From the NCBI GenBank assembly GCA_026394095.1, contig JAPKYY010000176.1, positions 1-24,956 on the forward strand: a stretch of 24,956 nucleotides of DNA, read 5' to 3'. The DNA is from Acidobacteriota bacterium (GTDB lineage: Bacteria > Acidobacteriota > Terriglobia > Bryobacterales > Bryobacteraceae). Made by a program: the position numbers and the translations under genes. Positions 1-6,508 of the stretch are shown here, piece after piece (position 1 is the first letter of the stretch; each line of letters opens with the position of its first letter). The notes under the pieces are model-generated. The model did no database searches. It was not told the DNA's origin and saw only the letters and a list, made by a program, of their open reading frames with translations.

Positions 1-87
1 ATCCCGGTGAAGATTGGTAAGGAAATTCCAGTCGACTCCAAGGGTAACGATGTCAAAACACCGGCACCGCCCCCAGTAAAGAAATAA
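1..87 (+). CDS. C-terminal end of an unidentified protein (partial)
   Basis: The first frame is open from the window edge to a TAA at 85-87 and encodes 28 residues, a hydrophilic tail rich in Lys, Pro and Val that ends PAPPPVKK. The gene starts outside the window. The tail resembles a disordered, basic C-terminus and gives no family assignment. It lies on the same strand as the tRNA gene that follows 56 bases later. That this is coding rests only on the open frame running to a stop, with plausible codon use. Confidence 0.5.
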   Translation: MPVKIGKEIPVDSKGNDVKTPAPPPVKK

Positions 88-96
88 GGCCTAAAG

Positions 97-126
97 TTGA
101 TGGCTGACCTCAGGCCATCGTAGTAA
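97..126 (+). promoter_or_regulatory. Possible promoter for tRNA-Leu
   Basis: TTGATG at 97-102 and TAGTAA at 121-126 are separated by 18 bases and could be -35 and -10 elements, placing a start near 133, about 11 bases before the mature tRNA. The -10 match is weak. The tRNA could instead be transcribed from the upstream gene. Confidence 0.25.
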
Positions 127-143
127 ACTGAAGGCTGTCACCT

Positions 144-228
144 GCGGAGGTGGCGGAATTGGCAGACGCACTAGCTTGAGGTGCTAGCGGGTAACACCGT
201 GCAGGTTCAAGTCCTGTCCTCCGCACCA
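144..228 (+). tRNA. tRNA-Leu (anticodon GAG)
   Basis: A complete tRNA fold is readable. The 7-bp acceptor stem pairs GCGGAGG at 144-150 with CCTCCGC ending at 224. The anticodon stem CTAGC/GCTAG encloses the loop TTGAGGT, giving anticodon GAG. A long class II variable arm follows, and the T-loop contains GGTTCAAGTCC. The discriminator is A225 and the CCA end is encoded at 226-228. The D-arm sequence TGGCGGAATTGGCAGACGC and the long variable arm are typical of tRNA-Leu, which reads CUC/CUU codons here. Confidence 0.96.
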
Positions 229-234
229 AATCTT

Positions 235-270
235 AAGGCCGTCGCATCCCATCGATGCGGCGGCCTTTCT
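235..270 (+). terminator. Intrinsic terminator after tRNA-Leu
   Basis: An inverted repeat at 235-248 and 254-267 forms a 14-bp stem with one G-T pair around a 5-base loop. It is followed by a short T-rich stretch (TTTCTC). It lies 6 bases after the tRNA CCA end, so it should end the tRNA transcript and separate it from the downstream protease gene. Confidence 0.8.
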
Positions 271-272
271 CA

Positions 273-308
273 TTGGACAGGGCCGCCAGCTGTGACATAA
301 TCACGCGA
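273..308 (+). promoter_or_regulatory. Promoter of the C25-like protease gene, predicted leaderless
   Basis: TTGGAC at 273-278 and CATAAT at 296-301 are separated by exactly 17 bases, a good housekeeping sigma-factor match. A start 7 bases after the -10 box falls on position 308, the A of the ATG. No Shine-Dalgarno sequence precedes that ATG. Together these predict a leaderless mRNA. The alternative is a longer transcript from the tRNA promoter that reads through the terminator. Confidence 0.5.
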
Positions 309-1753
309 TGGCACGCTTGAGCGATTCTCCTGATGGAATGCCCTACCCCTTTGGAATCTCTGCAGCCAGTGGCCGGCCGCTCTCGAGCCTCAAAGATCGG
401 GTCTCATCTCTGGTGAAAGAAAAAGAGGGCGAGCCTTCACTTTCCCGGCTTCATCTGGACCTTCGACTCAAGACCAAATTGGGGACGATTGTTCGGGAAA
501 AGAACAATCTCAAACAGACCGGCTGGGCCGTGGTTTATCCCTACGAGCTGGATGATCAGATCAAGCAAAACTTGGACCCGCTGATTCAACATCGCCGGGC
601 ACAGGTAAACAATGACAAGCTTTTTCAGGTGTTTGATGGCGAAAGGGGTTATCTTCCGGACGATACGGCAGAATCCTGGCTGCGGCGCCGCGGCGTGACT
701 CTCAATATCGTGAACCCGAGCCTGGGTGTGCCCTATTACATTCTGCTCGTTGGCTCAGCCGAGCAAATTCCGTTCAGTTTCCAATACTCGCTTGATCTGT
801 TTTGGGCCGTAGGACGGCTCTGGTTTGACGAGCCAGACGGCTTTCGGGCCTACGCTGAATCTGTTATCCGCTACGAGACGATGGCTGAAGTTTCCGTCCG
901 GAAGCAGGTAGCCTTATTCGCTCCCCGCCATAGGGAGGACGAGGCCACCCAGTTGTTTGTTGTAGACGTTGCGGAGCCCTTTGCAGGAGAAAACCCTGAT
1001 TTGTTTCTGAACCAGGTAGACGGAGTGCAAGTAAAACCCTTTATCGAAGCGGCAGCCACACGTCAATCGCTGTTCAATCTGCTGGACGGTTCTTCTGGGA
1101 TCGGCCAGCCGGCCCTGCTATTCAGTGGTGGCCACGGTTTGTATTTTTCTCCTGAAGACCCCAAACACGAGACCTCGACCGGAGCACTGCTCTGCCAGGA
1201 CTGGAGCGGCCCTGGCAAGTTGGCTCGTGAGGATTACTTTGAGGCGTCGGATCTTCCCCAAAACGCCAGGATTCACGGTTTGATTCACTTCATGTTCGCT
1301 TGCTATGGCGGAGGGTGGCCCCAGTTCGATACGTTTCGCGACTTCAACGACCCTGAAGCGCAGATCAGCCCCCGCCCAAGGATTGCGAAATTGCCTCAGA
1401 CTTTGCTTTCGCATCCGAGTGGAGGGGCATTGGCGGTTTTGGCCCATATCGACCGCGCCTGGGCCTATTCATTTCGAGCGGGGAGCCTGGCCCAGACCCA
1501 GGGTTTCAGCAGCATTCTGATCAATCTCATGAGCGGGGATCGCATCGGGGAAGCCTGCGATGCTTTCAATCTGCTTCAAGCCTCCAGCCAGCAAGCCCTG
1601 AATCAGCTTCTACCGAAAGTTGTGAGAGACGAAGCCGTAAACGAAGTGACGCTTGCCAACAAGTGGGTGGCTCTGAATGATGCGCGAAGCTACGTCGTGC
1701 TTGGGGATCCGGCTGTGCGGCTGCGCGTGGAAGACATGGCCCCCGCGCAATAG
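308..1753 (+). CDS. C25/gingipain-like (clan CD) cysteine peptidase homologue
   Basis: A 481-residue protein with the His-Cys dyad arrangement of clan CD cysteine peptidases. A hydrophobic strand leads into SGGHG with His276, and a second strand leads into FACYGGG with Cys332. Near the C-terminus is the motif VLGDPAVRL (464-472), characteristic of the gingipain C25 family, where mature domains usually contain LGDP. The N-terminal ~130 residues are hydrophilic and without a recognisable domain. There is no signal peptide or membrane segment, which is unusual for C25 enzymes because they are normally secreted; a cytoplasmic role is therefore inferred. The gene follows tRNA-Leu and converges on the CHAT/TonB-receptor operon with only 5 bases between stops. 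A CHAT-type caspase-like protein is the alternative reading, but the LGDP motif favours C25. The substrate is unknown. Confidence 0.7.
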   Translation: MARLSDSPDGMPYPFGISAASGRPLSSLKDRVSSLVKEKEGEPSLSRLHLDLRLKTKLGTIVREKNNLKQTGWAVVYPYELDDQIKQNLDPLIQHRRAQVNNDKLFQVFDGERGYLPDDTAESWLRRRGVTLNIVNPSLGVPYYILLVGSAEQIPFSFQYSLDLFWAVGRLWFDEPDGFRAYAESVIRYETMAEVSVRKQVALFAPRHREDEATQLFVVDVAEPFAGENPDLFLNQVDGVQVKPFIEAAATRQSLFNLLDGSSGIGQPALLFSGGHGLYFSPEDPKHETSTGALLCQDWSGPGKLAREDYFEASDLPQNARIHGLIHFMFACYGGGWPQFDTFRDFNDPEAQISPRPRIAKLPQTLLSHPSGGALAVLAHIDRAWAYSFRAGSLAQTQGFSSILINLMSGDRIGEACDAFNLLQASSQQALNQLLPKVVRDEAVNEVTLANKWVALNDARSYVVLGDPAVRLRVEDMAPAQ

Positions 1754-1758
1754 CGGCT

Positions 1759-2571
1759 TTAGCGGCCCACGGGAGCTTGTCCTGGAAATGAGGCTATCGA
1801 GTCGATTCCGCCTTGACCGAATCGAATTCGCAGCACGAACCCGGAAAGCTCCAGTGCCTTTCGACTGCCTCCAAAATCGACGGTATTGACTTCCAGGATT
1901 CCTCGCTTGCCTGCGATATCGGGACAATTCACTTTCGAAGGGACAATATCAAATGCCAGTTGCTCACCCTTCCGGACCTGTTTGGACTTCACTTCACAAC
2001 TGAGCCCGTCTTCATAACGGAACGACAAATCCACGTATGCATCGGTGTCGAAAGACGGATTTACCAGAGCGATTGCGCTTTGAAACTGGCCCGAATTGTC
2101 GAAAGGCACTAGAAACCGGCTCACGAAGCGGGAACTGAATGGCACTGTCGTGTCGATGGCGGGGCGGTCTTGCGCTTTGTACGTCATGACGACGTATCCG
2201 GCCAGAGCATCGCTGGAGTTGACCTCGGCCCAACCGAAAAGAGTATTGTCTGCACAGCCCTCGCCGGATGTTTCGAGGACGTATTGCTTGTTCGGGTCGA
2301 GGGTTGAGGCAACTGAAGTTTTTGGCAAAAACAGTTCGTCCCTACTCGAGCGGACTTTCAGCGTCCGACCCAGCACTTGCTGCCCCGGGCCCTGCGAATT
2401 CGGCCAGAACTTGACACTGAATTCGATGGGTTTGGCTGTGGCATTCAAGAGAATAATCGTGGTTGTCCAGTCACAACCATCCGGGATGTGTGGAATGACA
2501 GCATCGGCATAGAAGTTCTGCGCCCATGCGCCCGTCGCGAGCAGGAACAAAAGTTGTATCGTTTTCGTCAT
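1759..2571 (-). CDS. Small secreted protein, beta-rich, function unknown
   Basis: A 270-residue protein with a clear signal peptide: MTKT, a hydrophobic core of about ten residues, then AWAQ, with cleavage near residue 18. The mature part is rich in alternating hydrophobic/polar stretches and aromatic residues, suggesting two beta-sandwich-like halves (about 20-140 and 145-260). It has four cysteines (33, 106, 192, 216), enough for two disulfides outside the cytoplasm. I do not recognise the family. The ATG at 2571 is preceded by GAGGAA with 5-base spacing. It is the last gene of the minus-strand operon, 13 bases after the barrel gene, so a shared surface or periplasmic role with that receptor is inferred. 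Confidence 0.75.
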   Translation of the reverse strand: MTKTIQLLFLLATGAWAQNFYADAVIPHIPDGCDWTTTIILLNATAKPIEFSVKFWPNSQGPGQQVLGRTLKVRSSRDELFLPKTSVASTLDPNKQYVLETSGEGCADNTLFGWAEVNSSDALAGYVVMTYKAQDRPAIDTTVPFSSRFVSRFLVPFDNSGQFQSAIALVNPSFDTDAYVDLSFRYEDGLSCEVKSKQVRKGEQLAFDIVPSKVNCPDIAGKRGILEVNTVDFGGSRKALELSGFVLRIRFGQGGIDSIASFPGQAPVGR

Positions 2572-2584
2572 GATGTTCCTCGAA

Positions 2585-5500
2585 TCAGAATGAGTATTTG
2601 AGTACCAGTTGCAGGGTCCGGGCCGGGACAGTTGTATCGACAGATCCGCCGAATCCGGGGCCTTCGAGAAAACGGACTGGGCTTCCGAAGTTCACCCGGT
2701 TCAGTGCATTAAACAGTTCCGCCCGTAGAAGAACACGATGCCCAGCCTCAGACACGCTTAAGGACTTTGTCAGCGCCAGATCGAGCGACCCAAGGCCAGC
2801 CGCGCGGAACGTGTTTCGGCCCACCGCCCCATCTCTACCATCGAGCGCCAGCATTGAAAGCGGGTTCACCCCCGGTGCCAGCGCGACGCGGATGCGCCGG
2901 TCGCTCGATGCGGTGCTGAGGCGGGCGGTGGAAACAAGGCGGTCGGTGAGGTTGCCGTCCCGGTTGATGTCGAAGGTGCTGTTGATTGTGTAGGGCTGGC
3001 CGGTTTGCATGGTGAGGATTCCCGACAACTGGAAGCCGCGGACTTCCGAGACAAAATGGCTGACGCTGCGCACCCGCATATCAAAACCCGAAGAGCCGCG
3101 CTCTGATGGTGTCCTGCTGTTCTGGGGCAGGGCGAAGCTTCCTGCTGTGTCGAAAAAGTCTGAAGCGTCGTCGATCGCATGGGAGAACGTGAAAGCGGAC
3201 CCAAACTGGAAGCGACCCTTGTGTTTTTTTAGTTCCAATTGCAGCGAATGGTAGGTGGAAGTTGCACTGCTTTCGAAAATCGTGGGAGCGATAGTGAAGG
3301 AATTGGCAACTCGCAAATCCTGAGGCGGGCGCATCACGCCACTCAAGGATGGAAAGGCGACAGCGGTGCCGGTCTGGCCCACCACCGGCTGGACATCAGA
3401 ATCGAACTGGATCAGGCTTCGGCCCAATCCTCCTTGCGGCGTAGAAACACGAAACAACGAAACACCCCGCGTCCCTACATAGGCGGCGGACACAAAGATG
3501 CCAGACGTGAGATTCGTATCCACCGTAAGCGAGTATTGATAAGAGCGGGGATTGCGGATCTCCCTTGACGGCAGAACCAGATTCAGGCCGGGGAAGGTAG
3601 GGGAAAGAGCGCCGCGCAGGCTGTAGAGATTCAGCGCCAGCAATCCCAAGGCGCTCGTCCCTTCCTTGAGCGAGTTGAGTGTGCCCGGTTGGATCACATC
3701 GAGATTCGGCTGCTTCGCGCGGACGGCGGGATTGGCCAGATTAAAGAGCATCGGTGCTGAATCGTCTTGCGGGGAGAAGTTGACAAGATTGAGCGGGACA
3801 AAATCGGGGAATGCACTGCGCGACTGGTTGATGACAACTCCGGGAGCCGGGCTCGAGTAGGTTCCGAAGCCAGCCCGCACAGACCACTTACCGGTGGCAG
3901 GAGTCCAGACCAGACCGGCACGCGGATGAAGCGCAAGTTTATCTGGACCGAAGCCCACCCGGTAGTCTGGAATGTTCTCGAAAAAGTTGGTGAGGCCGAT
4001 CGAGGTAGTGCCGCCACCGCTGCAACGGCCAGGGCAAGACAACTGAAGTGTCCTGGCTTCGGCCGTCAGGTCGGCCTTGTTGAAGGCGTTTTCGAGCTTG
4101 TTACCCGCGGTTGCGGGCACGGTGTTCAATTCATACCGCAGCCCGATAGTGGCGCGAAGGTTTGGCAGCAGTTGCATACTATCCTGTGCAAAGAAACTGT
4201 ACTGGGTAAAGCGCACACCGAGGGATCGATCCTGCCTGGAGGTGGCGAGTGTCTGAAAGAATCCGGTGGGTACTCCTGCCGCCGCCAGCGTGGTTGGCGA
4301 GTAGGCATCCTGCGAGAGAACTTCACCCGATGAAAGCAGCGGCAGCAAGCCCCCTGGGTTACGAAGCCCCCCGAACTCTGCCAGTGGGCGGGCATTCCGG
4401 TCGAGCACGCTATCGATCCGGGTATGACGGATATCAAAGCCCCCCATCAACAGATGGGGGCCGCGTACAAGCGTAATTGTGTCGGCCAGCTGAAAAGTAT
4501 TGTTAGCCCGGCGCTGCGGAAAGTTGTAGACGTCTACCCCGAGCGGGCTGTAGCCTGCCATCTTCAGTTGCCCAAGAGGACCAGTGAGTTCCTCTGTATC
4601 GTCCCCTTTGTAGCCGAGCCCGCCTACCCGCGTAGCAGAAACATACTGGGGATCCTTTCCAGGGGTAGTGATGTCCAGCAGGAGAGGAGCGTTGAGCAGG
4701 AACGGAGTGCCGGGCAGCAATCGCGATCCCCGAGGCGATCCCTGCCCATTGTCGAAGTGAGAGCTTGTGCGCCCAAATGAGAAACGCAGAGACTGGGATG
4801 AGATTCGCTGGGAGTGCGTGTTGAAAAAGAACGCGACGTTCTGCGTTTGTAGCTTGGGGGCTACTGAGGAGTAGAGGCCTTCTCCGGTGACAGGCAGAAC
4901 ACTGTGCTCGCCGGTCCTGTTGTAGCGGCCGCTGATTTCCTGGTTCTCGCTGAGTTTACGGTCGATCTTAAACGATCCAATCCAGGCCGTGGCATCGGCT
5001 GGCAGTACGGTGGAGTAAGTGTTGGGTCCATAGGGTCCCGACGGACGGTTCGGAAAAGGGTAAAGGCTGAAGATTGCATTTCCGGGTAGCGAAGCGGGCG
5101 TGAAGTCCTTGTTGGTTGATGCCGAGCCGAGCCGGGAGAACCCGGTTCCTCCAGTGCCAAAGATCCCGCGCTCGGCGATTGTAGGCACAGCAAAATCGTG
5201 AGCCTCCCGGCCGGAAACGGCCAGCCGCTCGATGCTGGCGAAAAAGAAGGTTTGGTTCTCTTCTTTGCGGCGAGTCAGTTTGAGTGGCCCTCCAAACACT
5301 GCCCCGGTTTGCAGACGAGTTCGAGGAGCGGTTTGGACGGCGGGATTTTCGAGCAGCCTGGGGCTGCCATCCACCCGCACCACTCGGCCTCCGCTCTGCA
5401 GAGGAAGCTGTGCAGGGCCCGCGTTCCCGGTAAAGTCAAAGAAGTCTCGGGCGTTCAGGCTGCGGTTATTGAAAAAGCCATACAAGGTGCCATGGACTTC

Positions 5501-6508
5501 GCTGCCGCCATATTTCGACAGGACGTTTACATTTCCCGCCAGATTGCGGCCAAAGCGGGTATCGCCAATAGACGAGATCACTTGAAACTCGAGAATCGAT
5601 TCGATCGGCTGAGGCACCAAAGCCACAAATCCCTGGCGGCGCACGCCTACGTCTTCTTCGTTGTTGTCTGAGCCGTCAATGCTGAAGCTGTTGTCACGGC
5701 TTCGTAGTCCGTTGATGGTGAATTGTCCGGAGGTGCCTACGCTTGCGCTGATTCCTGGCCCAGGGTGGTTTCTGGTGGCAGGAGCGGGAAGCACGCCCGG
5801 ACTCAGGAGAGCAAATTGGTCAAAGGTTCGGATTCCCGGCAGAGGCAGCTTCTCGATGAGCGATGCGCCAAAGACTCCGCGCCGTGTGGCTTCAGCAAGC
5901 TCCGGATGACCTTGGGGAGTGTAGCTTGCACCACTTGGATTCTGCGGCGGGACAGACTGCGGGGAGGATTCGTCCTCCTCGGGCGCTGAGTTATTGGATG
6001 TAAGGTGAAGGGAAGTCCAGCGCGAAGCCAGGATGTCGCGATCGGGGGCCTTTTTGATACTGGCTGATACCACGCGGATGTACTGCGGATCGAGGATGTT
6101 CAACGAATTGCTCTGTTTGATGGAGACCAAAGTATCCGACTGAGGTTTGTATCTCCCCATGGTGATTTCCAGTTTGTAGGTAGTGCCTGGAATCAAACCT
6201 GGAAGGTGGAAGATCCCATCGTCCTTCAACTTGTTGCTACAAACCCTCGATCTTGCGCCAGACGTGTCGGAGGCGCAGAGCTGAGCTCCTTCCAGATTTG
6301 GCAAAAGAGTTTTCCGGAAGGATTGAAAGGAGAAAATCGAAGGCCACGGGCAACTCTTGATATCCGCCTTCGAATCGATAATACAGCCCCGAGCGCCGCC
6401 ACCTTTTTCGGCTTGAGCAAATCCGTTGTCCTGCGCTGCATGCAAAACAAACAGAAATAAGAGCCATCTTGCTGAGAAGAATTGGCGCTCAGAAAGAGCA
6501 GAAGTCAT
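2585..6508 (-). CDS. TonB-dependent receptor-like outer-membrane protein (Oar-like)
   Basis: A 1307-residue outer-membrane protein. The order is: signal peptide (hydrophobic WLLFLFVL core, cleavage near GFAQ-A); a carboxypeptidase-regulatory-like beta domain at about 40-165; a linker; a plug domain at about 210-335 (RTFDQFALLSPGV, then INGLRSRDNSFSIDG); then a large beta-barrel ending in Phe (LVLKYSF), the usual outer-membrane insertion signal. Such Oar-like receptors are expanded in Acidobacteriota and are assumed to import or bind large substrates; the ligand is unknown. I chose the ATG at 6508 because it overlaps the CHAT stop as ATGA and leaves a proper signal peptide; a GTG 30 bases upstream would add ten residues. 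No obvious TonB box was identified, so energy coupling is uncertain. Confidence 0.9.
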   Translation of the reverse strand: MTSALSERQFFSARWLLFLFVLHAAQDNGFAQAEKGGGARGCIIDSKADIKSCPWPSIFSFQSFRKTLLPNLEGAQLCASDTSGARSRVCSNKLKDDGIFHLPGLIPGTTYKLEITMGRYKPQSDTLVSIKQSNSLNILDPQYIRVVSASIKKAPDRDILASRWTSLHLTSNNSAPEEDESSPQSVPPQNPSGASYTPQGHPELAEATRRGVFGASLIEKLPLPGIRTFDQFALLSPGVLPAPATRNHPGPGISASVGTSGQFTINGLRSRDNSFSIDGSDNNEEDVGVRRQGFVALVPQPIESILEFQVISSIGDTRFGRNLAGNVNVLSKYGGSEVHGTLYGFFNNRSLNARDFFDFTGNAGPAQLPLQSGGRVVRVDGSPRLLENPAVQTAPRTRLQTGAVFGGPLKLTRRKEENQTFFFASIERLAVSGREAHDFAVPTIAERGIFGTGGTGFSRLGSASTNKDFTPASLPGNAIFSLYPFPNRPSGPYGPNTYSTVLPADATAWIGSFKIDRKLSENQEISGRYNRTGEHSVLPVTGEGLYSSVAPKLQTQNVAFFFNTHSQRISSQSLRFSFGRTSSHFDNGQGSPRGSRLLPGTPFLLNAPLLLDITTPGKDPQYVSATRVGGLGYKGDDTEELTGPLGQLKMAGYSPLGVDVYNFPQRRANNTFQLADTITLVRGPHLLMGGFDIRHTRIDSVLDRNARPLAEFGGLRNPGGLLPLLSSGEVLSQDAYSPTTLAAAGVPTGFFQTLATSRQDRSLGVRFTQYSFFAQDSMQLLPNLRATIGLRYELNTVPATAGNKLENAFNKADLTAEARTLQLSCPGRCSGGGTTSIGLTNFFENIPDYRVGFGPDKLALHPRAGLVWTPATGKWSVRAGFGTYSSPAPGVVINQSRSAFPDFVPLNLVNFSPQDDSAPMLFNLANPAVRAKQPNLDVIQPGTLNSLKEGTSALGLLALNLYSLRGALSPTFPGLNLVLPSREIRNPRSYQYSLTVDTNLTSGIFVSAAYVGTRGVSLFRVSTPQGGLGRSLIQFDSDVQPVVGQTGTAVAFPSLSGVMRPPQDLRVANSFTIAPTIFESSATSTYHSLQLELKKHKGRFQFGSAFTFSHAIDDASDFFDTAGSFALPQNSRTPSERGSSGFDMRVRSVSHFVSEVRGFQLSGILTMQTGQPYTINSTFDINRDGNLTDRLVSTARLSTASSDRRIRVALAPGVNPLSMLALDGRDGAVGRNTFRAAGLGSLDLALTKSLSVSEAGHRVLLRAELFNALNRVNFGSPVRFLEGPGFGGSVDTTVPARTLQLVLKYSF

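Noticed and set aside
88..116. Weak hairpin GGCCT/AGGCC after the first gene
   Set aside because: Five base pairs with a 19-base loop and no T-run; not a convincing terminator.
144..228. tRNA-Leu as an integration site for a genomic island carrying the protease genes
   Set aside because: I found no repeat of the tRNA 3' end in the window and no integrase; the neighbouring genes look like ordinary chromosome.
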